Assembly (NCBI GenBank): GCA_025094145.1
Contig: JALLLS010000010.1
Span: forward strand, 585,114-649,113
Direction: 5' to 3'
Source: Spinellus fusiger
Taxonomy: Eukaryota > Mucoromycota > Mucoromycetes > Mucorales > Phycomycetaceae
Length of the DNA stretch: 64,000 bases
A program made the translations under genes and the position numbers. Below, one piece after another: positions 33,198-45,727 of this stretch (positions are counted from its first letter, which is position 1; every line of letters starts with the position of its first letter). Under the pieces are notes generated by a model. It did no database searches, was not told the DNA's origin, and worked only from the letters and a program-made list of their open reading frames with translations.

Positions 33198-34279
33198 TAC
33201 AGTCTCAGGCAAAAGATTAATAAAGGTTTTGTTTTCCGACTTCTATTTTGCTCAATATATATATTGATATATATTTACTTATTCCTCATTTCTTCTTTTT
33301 CCGCTATAACATCCATTATGTCCAACACCACTGAACAAGCCACCAAGCCTATTGGAAACAGAAAGAAGAATGTCGACGACTTTAATCGTAAACTCATTGT
33401 ACACGAGGCTACTGTAAATGACACCAGCCAAGTAGAGATTGCAGCCATGATTGGTATCAGTGTTCCCACTATCAGCCTTATCGTGAAGAAATAAAGGGAA
33501 ACTGGCTGCTTCAAAGCAAAGAAGAGCTTTGGGCGCAATTCAATTCTGACGTAGAAGGATGATAAAGAGTTTATATACGAGATGGAAAGGGATTTATTTT
33601 AGACAATAGATCAACTTTGCAAGCAGATGACCACCAAAGTGTGCATGGGCACTTTTAGAGAAATGATAAAGAAGATTGGCATTTCTTCTTTGAGGGTTGT
33701 TAAGAAACCTTCTCTCAGCATTAAACACAAGAAGTTGAGGCTTACTTGGACTAGGACCTACCTTCACTGGACCAAGGAAGACTGGAGAACGGTCATCTGG
33801 TCCGATGAGTCAAAGTTCCAGCTAATGAGCAACAACCACCGCAACAGGGTGGTGCGCAGGAAGAAGGAGAGATGGTTCTCTCAAAGCCCTGACCTGAACC
33901 CAATTGAACATCTTTGGGAGAAACTAGGCAGAGCAGTTCGGAAGAGGATGACTCCATAAAGAACTTTTCAGGATCTGAAGGCTCTCCTGGTCCAAGAATA
34001 AAACAAGATCTCCAAAGAAGTTACCAACAACTTCATTTCCAGCATGGGGCGAAGATGTAGGGCTGTCATTGAGGCCAAGGGTGGAAACACCAAATATTAA
34101 GGGTTTCCACCTAATAAATTTTTATATATTATCTTGTTGACCTTCTATATACTTCATCCAATTTTCAAGTCTCTACTGTGTGTTTAATGTGTATTTTTAT
34201 TAAAAGTAATAAGTATTTCCCCAAACAAGAATTCATGTCGAAAAATGAAACCTTTATTATTTTTTTGCCTAACACTGTA
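33198..34279 (+). mobile_element. Tc1/mariner-like element, copy B (internally deleted)
   Basis: The left end TACAGTCTCAGGCAAAAG (33198) and the right end (reverse strand TACAGTGTTAGGCAAAAA, finishing at 34279) are terminal inverted repeats bounded by TA. At 1082 bp it is shorter than copy A (1377 bp) because part of the catalytic region is missing. Confidence 0.85.
33318..34100 (+). pseudogene. Decayed Tc1-like transposase (copy B)
   Basis: The start ATG (33318) and helix-turn-helix region (EQATKPIGNRKKNVDDF, AAMIGISVPTISLIVKK) are intact, then a TAA follows at 33492-33494. Later text reads TKVCMGTFREMIKKIG, LRLTWTRTYLHW, VIWSDESKFQLMSNN and, immediately after RVVRRKKER, WFSQSPDLNPIEHLWEKL. 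The stretch normally between the SDE and SPDLNP motifs, which holds the second catalytic Asp, is absent. Two more stops follow before GRRCRAVIEAKGGNTKY. The enzyme cannot be active. Confidence 0.88.
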
Positions 34280-34290
34280 CTACCAGATAT

Positions 34291-34827
34291 AGCTTACTCA
34301 TTGAGGCTGCTGATGGGTGTGTTGAGCGGGAACGCCAACGCCGCCATAGAGTGCAAAGACTCCTGCAGCAACAGACGCTGTATCCTCACTTCTCCTCCGA
34401 TCTCTCCTCTACCACCCATTCTTAACCCGTTTAGCAAAGTCAGAAGCTGCTAGTGTAGTTGCTGTATTTATGTCCTCAGGATTGTCCGAGTTGCTCTAAT
34501 TATCCCTCGTTGGATATCGAATCACCACAGGATGACGGTTATCTTTTTGGTGTCCTGGTTTCCTTGCTGACTTTATGGCCTTTTGGATGTCTATTCATAA
34601 TTCTCATTTACAATCATTACCCACTTTTCATCATTTTTTCCCTCATTGAGGTTTTATATTCTCTTTTCTTTTTGTTTCCTCTCTCTTTGCATTTTTTTTT
34701 CATTTATGTATTTGAAGTGTTTCAATGTTTATTCTTATTTATTTTTCAAAAGTTCTCATAGGGTGGCTGACATGCCCAATGCGCGAATAGCAAACCACAC
34801 CCAAAATAAAAAAATACTTTAAACTGC
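34291..34827 (+). mobile_element. 5'-truncated non-LTR retrotransposon copy with 12-bp target duplication
   Basis: From AGCTTACTCATTGAGG onward the sequence matches the C-terminal codons, stop and 3' region of the long retrotransposon at 60057-64000 (reverse strand). It ends in the A-rich tail and CTTTAAACTG. The 12-mer ACTACCAGATAT occurs directly before it (34279-34290) and directly after it (34828-34839), a clean target-site duplication. The insertion sits exactly at the outer edge of Tc1-like copy B. The remaining coding piece (about 45 codons) is not functional. Confidence 0.92.
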
Positions 34828-34839
34828 ACTACCAGATAT

Positions 34840-35411
34840 TGACAGAGAACTTGAATAATTCCCATTAGAAACAAATAATGCCAATGAATTTATTTACCCT
34901 TTGGAGCTTTTATTTTCCGTTAAACATCTGTGTAAAAGAAGTATCCCCGACGATAGTGCCAGTCCTGCCAATAATAATAATAATAAAAAAACGAAAGAAA
35001 ATTTAACCCACTCTGGTGATCTCTAGGGCTATTTTATGCAGGAAAGGTTATGTTTAAACAACCATTTACAAATCATTAAGTGTAGACACAAAATACCAAT
35101 GCAATATCTATTTTTTTTTCTTGTGCCATGTCTCAATAATTTAGAGATTATGCAAGGTAAAATGGTAAATCGTTTAATTTTAGGTTAAAATCCCGTGTAC
35201 CCTTGTGGAAGATATGAGTATTTAATACCAAAAGTAATTACTGCAAAGTGTTTATGGCTTATACTTGTTTTTTTAATAACAAAACACAGTACTAAATACA
35301 CATAAGAGTGACCTCAAGTTTTTATATAAATAAAGGAGTCTTCTTCAGTGTCATTTACGCTTGAATTCGAAGTCGGAAAGTTTCACCTAGGCATAGAGAG
35401 ACGTCTCTTTA
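34840..35411. other. AT-rich spacer before the HbrB-like gene
   Basis: It contains a (TAA)n run near 34970-34990 and the probable 3' flank of the HbrB-like gene. No gene is seen. Confidence 0.4.
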
Positions 35412-36935
35412 TTATGTCAAAGCACCAAAGATATGTGGTGCCTCTGATGAGTTCCCTGTCCTATTCTTACGCACACCAGCAAATCCCCTCCGATCTCCCT
35501 TTGTCATCATGATCTTCCAATTTGCCTTGAGACCAGACAAGACTCTTTCAATTTCTTCATTATGATCTGTTGAAGAAGCCAATAAGGAGGTCATTTGTAA
35601 CATTTTGGCGGCTGTGGCGGCAGGATTTTGCGATGATCCAAAATCAATGAATAGTTTACTAAATACCTCTACAGTAATTCTGTGTTAGTTCTGATACTAC
35701 GGGCTGTCTTACCCTCTAGACGCTTTATCTGTAGTAAAATCACATTATCACGGAAACTTCGAAGTGCCATGTTTCGTACATTCCACATTTCTTCTTCTTC
35801 TGCATTTCTATACCTTACATCTGTATGAAGAGGAAGAAACACTGCTTCAAAATAAGGAAGAGCATAGGTGAAAAAGAAGGACCACTGTTCAACAAGTCTG
35901 TCCAGTAGTTTTTCATCTGTGACACCAAACATCTTTGCATTGAGTGTGAACATGCCGTCTCTTAACAAGGCTTCAATGTCTCGGTAGAGTTGAAGTGGGA
36001 TGGTGTCTGTTAAACAGCGTCTAAACAAGTCCAAATCAGTGCCATTTACAATGCTGTGTCTATTGCTACCTTAGTAGTTCATTTAAATCCTCAATAGCAC
36101 CTTGAACACCTTCTCCATTGAACAGGGGAAGGACTCGAACACAGAGTGTCTGCCATATATCACCTTGACTGTTCACTTGACTACTGAGGACTGCCTGTAT
36201 ACTGGGAGTTGCAGGTGGCAATGTGACACTGCTGATGCTGCCTTGTCGATGGTAGGGATAGCTACTGCTGGGAGCAATAGAAGGTGTGGCTATGGACTGA
36301 TAGACTGTAGTAGTGTTGTTGGGAGGGGCATTGCTAAAGTAGAATCCAGAAGCAACATTACTGATACCGGGAGAGGAGGGAGAATTCAGTATCATATCGT
36401 CGTTTCTCATTTGCTGTGATGACTTTTCCATATCTCTTGTAATAGACTTGGCGTCGAGGGCTGTAAGAGACTTGTGAATACTAGGAGAGGTGATAGGAGA
36501 AGTGGGTCTTGGTGGATAAGGATAGAGTGTCTGTGTGTTGTTATTATTGTTATTATTGGTCTGTGAGGGTGTGCGGTCCAGACCAGCAGAACCTGGCTGG
36601 CCATTGAAATAGGTTAGTCGAAGGGATTGCTGTGATGATGACAGAGAGCGCATACTATGACGCTTTGTCTGACTTCCTCCACCATTAGGAGGTATCTTTA
36701 TTGTCAAGTGAGAAGCAGAGTTGGAGCGTGTGGGTGTGGACTGTGATTCTACACTCGATGCAAGAGCAGAAGGTGGGCTGGCATTGAAATGGGTGGAGGT
36801 GGGTGTGGCATGTCCAAGGTAATTAGAAAGAGAAGAGGAGATGGAGGAAGGTGAAGGTGACAAGGCTAGTTTTGGGCGTGCTTTTGGTTCAGTTAGGGAG
36901 CTTGGCTGTGTGAAGGTGGGTTGTGGAGAAGTCAT
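35412..36935 (-). CDS. hbrB: HbrB/PRR5-like TORC2 subunit (Bit61/Bit2 family)
   Basis: Three exons: 36070-36935, 35713-36020 and 35412-35668 total 1431 nt, a complete frame of 476 aa. The first 245 residues are Ser/Pro/Thr/Asn-rich and probably disordered. The HbrB-type domain follows: IWQTLCVRVLPLFNGEGVQG, IEDLNELLR, IEALLRDGMFTLNAKMFG, LVEQWSFFFTYALPYFEAVF, LRSFRDNVIL and LQMTSLLASS. Members (yeast Bit61/Bit2, mammalian PRR5/Protor) are accessory subunits of TOR complex 2 at the plasma membrane and act in actin polarity and wall integrity. The second intron is only 44 nt and carries an ACTAAC branch site. RPT4 lies 160 bp away on the same strand. Confidence 0.88.
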
Positions 36936-37094
36936 AGATGGACAGTAAAAGAGATGTAAGCACGAGTTTATTCACTCCCTTGTTCACCGTCACGCATAAA
37001 AGACACCCCCTCCCGAAAGAGTCTATAAGAAATGAGTGTGACTAGTTTATTGATGGGATCCAAAAAAAAAAGAAAAGAAAAAGGGATGTCCCGC

Positions 37095-38664
37095 TTAAAT
37101 CTTCTCATAATCCAGTTTTGTTTCCAGCTTCTTTGCATCTGCCACCTTTCGAACAGCCTTCATAAAGTCCTCTTGGACGACATAGTCACGTTCTTCCCGA
37201 ATAGCAAACATGCCTGCTTCTGTGCAAACATTTCTCAAATCTGCACCGTTGAAGCCATCGGATAACTTTACAATAGCCTCATAATCTATCACCACCACTC
37301 AATACTCTTTCTTTCTTTCTTTCCATGCATGTTTAACCTACCAATGTCACCATGCTTAGCAATATTGCCTGCATGAATCTTCAGAATCTCTAATCTGCCC
37401 TGTTCATTTGGCAATGGAATCTCAATCTTTCTGTCCAATCGACCGGGTCTCAACAAAGCAGGGTCAAGGGTATCAGGACGGTTGGTGGCCATGATGAGTT
37501 TTGTTTGTCCAAGGTAATCGAAACCATCCATTTGATTCAATAGCTATTTCTCCCCGTCAATATTTCACAATTGATATATTACTACCACGCTAGATTACCT
37601 CCATCAATGTACGCTGGATTTCACGATCAGCCGAAGTACCTTCTGAGAAACGACGACCACCAATAGCATCAATTTCATCCATAAAGATAATACATGGCTC
37701 ATGTTCCTTTGCATAACCTAATAATGACGCCCACACACACATATGTATATATATACATTAGTCTCTTTCTGTTCACTGCAGACACTCCACACCCACACTT
37801 ACCAAACATCTCACGAATCAATCGTGCACTCTCACCAATGTACTTGTCTACAATAGCACTGGACACTACCTTGAGGAAGTTGACTTGGAGTGTACTAGCC
37901 ACTGCCTTTGCTAACAAGGTTTTGCCTGTACCAGGGGGCCATAGAGAAGAACACCCTTGGGTGGTTTCACACCCACACGCAGGAAGAGTTCTGGGTTCAT
38001 CAATGGCAGTTCAATGACCTTCAAGTAGTTATAGCCACCATCACCACCAGTAATATCATCTTCCTACCTCTCTTAATTCACGGATCTGTTCACTCAAACC
38101 ACCAATACCAGCAAATGTCACATCTCCAGGATCCTCTGTTGACATGTTGTAGACCAAGGGATCTACTTCACGTGGAAGTACTCGCATGATGGTCAGTGTC
38201 GTCATATCCAGAGCTACACGGGCACCCTGCTTCAACTTCTCCTTGTCAATGTTAGTGCGGCATCCCACCACATAGCGTGGACCACTGGTATTCTTCACAA
38301 TGACTAAGTGAATAGATAGTAAATGTTAAATGTTAGAAGAAAGAAAGAAAGAAAAAAGAAGATTGCGCTCTGTTATCCCTTACATCGTTCTTCATCGAGT
38401 TGCTTTAGTACTTCTCCAATGACTTGACCCACACTTTGGAGAGCCTTAATATCGTCTTCTGATTTATCAAACTCCTTGTCTAACTTTCTTAAACCAAGAC
38501 GCACTGAGAGACGATTAGCAATAGAGCATAATAACAAGTTGCGTACTCTCTTTTAGCTTGGCATCTAATTCACGATGTTCCAAGAGTCTTCTTCTATAAC
38601 CATCGAGTGCTTTTGTCTTTGGATCCACTTCTGAAGAAGGCAGTGCAGTTGAACTGGATGACAT
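37095..38664 (-). CDS. RPT4: 26S proteasome regulatory ATPase Rpt4, with a frameshift in Walker A
   Basis: The start at 38664 ([20 protein letters not shown]) is followed by a coiled-coil region, the OB-fold ([27 protein letters not shown]), [73 protein letters not shown] and the C-terminus [12 protein letters not shown]. This is the Rpt4/PSMC6 subunit of the 19S base ring, which unfolds ubiquitinated substrates. At least five introns are present. In the Walker A codons the minus strand has GGC plus three C then TGG, one C short of the GGC-CCC-CCT-GGT needed for GPPGTGKT (G-run at 37934-37938, plus strand). Everything up- and downstream is normal, so an assembly or sequencing slip in a homopolymer is the likeliest cause. 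Confidence 0.93.
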
Positions 38665-39025
38665 ATTATGGAAAGAAAAGAGAAAAAAAAGAAAGAGGGA
38701 AAAACGGAAAGAGGAAAAAGAAGAAGAAAAAAGGGGAGCAGAGACAAGAAGTGTAGGCGCGTCTCCTACTAACGTCAGTCCTTAGCAGACACTCCTTCAC
38801 GTGATGTGCGTTGCGTCAGACAGAGTATGACGTGGACTGGTAAGTGGTATCTCTCCCTTTCCCCACTGAGGTTTGTCTCTTATCACCAAAAGTGAGTGCA
38901 TGAGCAACATGAGTGAGGGTTTCCTCTTATTCTATGGACATAAATATACAGATATGCATCTATACATATAAAGACAGTCCAAAACAGTCCTTTTGTTTGT
39001 TTATACACTCTTTGTTTGTTTGCTC
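38665..39025. promoter_or_regulatory. Upstream region of RPT4
   Basis: This gap separates the RPT4 start from the stop of the uL10m gene (both minus strand). It contains a palindromic E-box CACGTG (38798-38803) and a TGACGT core about 165 bp upstream of the RPT4 start. The yeast proteasome element GGTGGCAAA was looked for and not seen. Confidence 0.35.
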
Positions 39026-39822
39026 TTATTCTATACGTCTATCCAATACACTGTGTAGCTGTTTAGCAGGTGACTCCAACACACCCAATATCTGTCTTGC
39101 AGGTTGCTCAATGGTGCCTAATAGCTCAGCTCTCAGTTGCTGAAGACCAGGCAATTGGACAATACTAGTGACATTCTCCTGTGTCAATAGCATGGTATCA
39201 ATTTTACCCCCTAACAAAATCATCTTTTTGTTCTTGTTCAACACCTGGACAATGTTTTTTAGTAGGTCAGGGTACTCTTCGTCACTGGCATTGGTCGTCA
39301 AAACACAGGTAGGTCCAGAGATCAAGGGAGCCATGTTGGAAAAGATGGTGTTGTCGAGAGCACTTCCAAACACACTGGAGAGAAGCACAGTCAGCTTGCA
39401 AGGGCCTTGGACAAGTGAGAGTTCTTGGCGGAGATGGGTGAATTCCTTCACTGTCAAGTTGTTGTGCTGAAAGACAAAGAGAACGCGGTTGTTATTGATG
39501 AGGCTTCCATACTGGTTGTAGAGATAACTACGGCGGGGAGGGTGTTTGTCTTTGGCTTTTTTGGTATGTGTGGCCACTGCAAGAATGAAATATATGTTTA
39601 TATATATAAAGTGAGTGAGTGAGTGAGAGTCTCTTTATTTATTTATTTATTTATGAGAGACACCCTTACATGTACGCACAGCATGAGTCTCCACACGACC
39701 GGATTTTAAGCCCTGGACAAGGGAAAGAGCAGCTGTTGGGTGGCAGACATTTATTTATAAGCCAGCAAGAAGAATAGACCCGTGGTTGTATAAGAAGAAA
39801 AAGTACCTGTAGTAAGAGACAT
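39026..39822 (-). CDS. MRPL11: Mitochondrial large-subunit ribosomal protein uL10m
   Basis: Three exons: 39807-39822 (16 nt), 39670-39732 and 39026-39576 sum to 630 nt, a complete frame of 209 aa. The start (MSLTTAALSLVQGLKSGRVE) is presequence-like. The body carries RRSYLYNQYGSLINNNRVLF, HNNLTVKEFTHLRQEL, KNKKMILLGGKID and QLRAELLGTIEQPARQILGV, in the order expected of the L10 family, which anchors the stalk of the ribosome. The basic N-terminal segment (THTKKAKDKHPPR) is common in mitochondrial members. The assignment rests on recognised pattern rather than an alignment. The promoter region faces that of CTP synthase. Confidence 0.8.
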
Positions 39823-40334
39823 GGTGGCTAGAGGGGAAAAAGAGGATGCTTGGGGTTGTTGGTCACATCAAACGAAAATAGTAACAGTCACACTTATGGA
39901 CTGCTATTTAGGAGCAAATGAGTCAATGTAAATGAGTATAAGTATGGGTAGGAGTGTAAGCAAAGAAGCAAAAGATAAAGAAGTATATATAAGAAGAATC
40001 TACTTTCATGAAGAACCGGCATTAGTTAAGCTATTTTGACTATTATTCAGTTTCTTCTCTTCTCTTCTCCTTTCTTCTCCTCGCTTCTATTCTCTTCTAT
40101 TTGCTTATTGTCATCTTAATTTCTAATTTCTCATCTTATGGATGGCCTGTCTTTTTCACTGGATGTCACACACATCACCGACACTGACACCGACAGAACA
40201 AGCCACTGCGGACCCTAATAATAAACAAGTCACAATAGTATATTTTCATGTCGATTTTTTTCCTCTGGTAAAGCTTTCCTTTTCATTCCTCCCTTGAAAA
40301 GGCGCCCTCATTTCCTCAATCTCTCTCTTTTACT
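39823..40334. promoter_or_regulatory. Divergent promoter region between uL10m and CTP synthase
   Basis: About 510 bp between two start codons on opposite strands. A CT-rich tract (about 40045-40100) and further pyrimidine runs precede the CTP synthase start. It holds no reading frame of note. Confidence 0.5.
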
Positions 40335-42094
<1,760 letters not shown>

Positions 42095-42209
42095 TGTAAA
42101 TAAATACTCTTTAGACTTTATCTTTCCCAAAATAACTCAGTCAATTATCATAATAATAAAAAAAGACGCAAAAGAGTCAAATGTTTATACTATTTATAAA
42201 TAAAAGTGC

Positions 42210-42668
42210 TTATAAAAGTGCCCCTGTTATGTCTTGTTGCTCCACACACAAGGGGCCCCCAGTGAGACGATGGCGCTTAAGTGCTAAAAGACCAGCCTTT
42301 CGCATGAGTTGTTGGAGATCAGCACCTGTAGATCCTTGTGTCTTTTCAGCAATGGAAGATAAATCCAAAGAACCACAGTGAGTTCTTCGTTGCAATACTT
42401 GCAGGATGGCCAGCCGTTCCTCAGTAGAAGGAGGTCCTACATAGACCCGTCTATCCAAACGACCTAATATTCCTTATAAGAAAGAGTGCATATCCTTCTG
42501 CCTTATTCTTTTTGCACTCACCTGGACGAAGAAGACTACTATCAATGGATTCAGGATGATTCGTAGCCCCCAACACCAATACAGTGGCGTCACAATGATC
42601 CAATGCGTCCATCTCCACCAAAAATTGTGTAATAAGCTACAGTATTATAGTATGAGTACTTGTCTCCA

Positions 42669-42708
<40 letters not shown>

Positions 42709-44199
42709 GTATGTATATATACACTTCTTTGATCCCTCCTCTCTTACCTTTTTACCAACATCCCCACTACTTTCTCTCTTTCCAAACAGTGTCTCCAGTT
42801 CATCCATAAATATTACACAGGGACTACACCGACGGGCTGTTTGGAATAACTTGGCCACTGCCTTTTCAGAATCTCCCACATGTCCTTTGACTAGATCTGC
42901 ACTCTGGACAAACAAGAAGTTGGCACACGACTCGGTAGCCACTGCCTTTGCCAGCAGTGTCTTTCCTGTTCCAGGTGGGCCATGAAGAAGAACTCCCTTG
43001 GAGGGACGCACACCCAACCGTCGATACGCATCAGCATGCTTATAGACCCACACTGCAGATTCCTCAAGGGCGTGCTATTCTCTCTCTCTCTCTCTTTAGT
43101 ATCTCTGTTATTGCTCCCACACACACACACACACACCTCTGCCTCTTTACCTTTGCCTGGACCAATCCTCCAATATCCTCCCATCGCACAGACTCTGGCT
43201 TCTCAGCTGTAAAATCCAAATGACTGGGACAGATCCTATCTAGAGTAGACTCAAAATGAAAAGAAGACACTGTCTGTGAATGCAGTCTTTCTTTTGTTGG
43301 GATGGGGTTACCTTGCTGACACTGGTCCTGTAGCGCCGCCTGTTCTGCAGACCGACACCAGTGAGCCAAATCAGCAGCAACAAAGGCATGAGCCTGTTCA
43401 TTGAGAGATTTCAAACACACATCCTGGGCTAATGCAAAGGGTGCTGCAATGGAGTGGAATAGAGCCAGACGTTCTTCTGGTGTAGGGATTTGTAGTACAA
43501 TTCTCTCCTAAACACACTTCATAAGCCTCTTCTTCTTCTTCTATACTTACAGTAAAGAGAGCCTTTATAGAGGCATGGATTCTAGATGGATGTCTTGATG
43601 TAGCCACCTTTTAAACATAAACATAAAAGAATTCCATTGTTGCCTTTATGATATGGCTTACCACCAATCCACTTTGCTTTTGGCTCTCCAGCAGATCCAT
43701 AAAGACACGCACAAGAGCAGCCTCCACATGTTCTCTCGGAAAGAACAGTTCAATGTCTTCAAACACAACAATACTGTGTGTCTCCCGTGTTTTCCATGAA
43801 AGACGCCTTATCCCATGGCTTACTTGACCATACGTTGCTGCCAAATCACCCAGAGTAGCCACATGGTACTATTGGCTACTGAGTCCTTGTACAGTCCATA
43901 CATACAGATAAACAACACACTTACAGCCATTGTATGCTGTGTAGCCAAGTGGGCAAGCAGTGTTGTCTTTCCTAGTGAATAAGTGAGTCCAACACTCTGC
44001 TGTCTTACTCTTATCTACCTGTGCCTGATTCACCTGTCACCAACACAGGTTCGTTAAGGGAGGCTGTAGTGACAAGCTCAAACAGTTGTTCTAGTCTGAG
44101 GAGTATAGGTAAAAAAAAAACAGGTTATTCTCTAAACTACTCTCTCTCTCTTTCTTTCTCTATAAAAACACCTTTCTCCCTCATCACCATAACATGCAT
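42210..44199 (-). CDS. Two-domain AAA ATPase, Cdc48/AFG2 group (AFG2B/SPATA5L1-like)
   Basis: Around nine short exons can be chained. The first AAA domain has GESGTGKTTLLAHLATQ as Walker A and SIVVFEDIELFF in the Walker B place (Glu-Asp instead of the usual Asp-Glu). The second follows ESVRWEDIGGLVQAK and has [53 protein letters not shown] and RLDRRVYVGPPSTEER. There is no clear N-domain. The first Met used here (44199, with 44190 and 44184 as alternatives) depends on an uncertain first intron. Domain order suggests a Cdc48-type remodelling ATPase. The AFG2 branch acts on late pre-60S ribosomes, and that assignment is an inference. Pex1/Pex6 were considered but the N-terminal half is too short. 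Confidence 0.75.
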
Positions 44200-45727
44200 G
44201 GAGAAGTGTCATTACAAAAAAAAAATGACAGAAAGAAAGAAAAAATGACTGTTAAAATACACCCGAGGATTTTCTGGCTTTTAACCAGATACACGCTATC
44301 CCCTTTACGTAGAAAATATCTTGCCTTTTATGGAACTGTATTTAAAATCAAAGGTTTGCAGGTATCTAAATCTTTCTTTCCTTTTGTGGATACCTCAATA
44401 TCAAATTGTATTATCAATAAAATATATTGTTTATGAATAAAATTATTGATGGATAAAATTGTTTATTGTAATACTGTAGCTAATAACATACTATAGCTAC
44501 TGCTGCTCTAGGCGTATTCCTTCATAGTAATAGAATCCACAACCTAAAGGCCTTGTGCTTTATCCTTGGAAGATAAATAACTATGCTCAGTAGTACAACC
44601 TAGAGACCCTAGATAGTATAGAAGACCACCTAAGACTGACTTGAAAGGAGTCTTTACTTGCCTAATAACAATACAATGAGTGCCTTGTGGAATACATTGA
44701 GCTCAAGCCCAGATGAAGACACTGCTTACCTTTTTATCACTAGAATAGCCTCTGGTAGTTTCTATCACCACCTTCTATTGTTTCTCTTTGTTAATAATAG
44801 TACATTACCTTGTTCAGTTATGCTCATCTTGACTAGTACTTGGGTGTTAAGTTGTATATGCAGTATGTGAAATAACAAAAGGACGGGATTATCAAAACAA
44901 ATAACTTTTCTTTCTCTATTTTAGTGACATATACACTAGCCTCCACTCATAAAACTCACAAGTCAAATTCACAAGTCAAATTTACAAGTCAAACAATTCA
45001 CACTCTATTTGGCTTGAGCCTAAAGTCAAGTATTAGAAACAATACTTTGTAATCATTAAGTACTATTATTGAGAACAGTTGCAATGAGACAGTTGAGGTG
45101 ATGATGAATATTGAGTCAATGAATGGATATACGGTTCTCAATGTAATTAAACTTAGTTCTATTTTATGGACAATGACCACTAGAGTTAATTTTGTGTGTT
45201 CTATAATACATCTTTCTTAAGCAGTGTTATACTGCAAATACTGTGGGCTTAAGGATAACACATTATGTTAAACAATAAATGCAGTGACTGAGTTGTAATT
45301 TTAGGGTGATTCTTGTTCTATTTCTTGTCTTTACAGCCAATTCTATACTTTTTAATTACAAAGTCAATAGCTATTGTTAAAACAGGCAGGTAGAGTTTGA
45401 AATAGCTTATTTAGACAGCGAAAAGGCATTTTAAAACACATTAGCCAATCATAAGAATATTGCAGTTTTATTCTCCGGATATTTCCTTATATATCCCAAA
45501 AATCTCCTGGTGTGTATTATTATTATTACTATTATTATTACTATTATTAATATTAATATTATTGTTACTGATATTATTACTATTATATATTATATATTAT
45601 ATATTATATATTTTGCTTTTATTTATTTTGCTTTTATTTCATTATTCTATTCTATTTTATAGATATAGATATAGATATAAAACAAAAAATAAAATGGAGA
45701 AATATCAGGCATAAAGAACCCTTCATT
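44200..45727. other. AT-rich intergenic region
   Basis: No gene is supported. It holds (ATT)n and TATAT(TA) repeats between about 45515 and 45690, which lie in the 3' flank of the low-complexity gene that follows on the minus strand. Confidence 0.45.

Noticed and set aside
43078..43140. CT and CA microsatellites as possible regulatory elements
   Set aside because: They lie inside an intron of the AAA gene and look like ordinary simple repeats.
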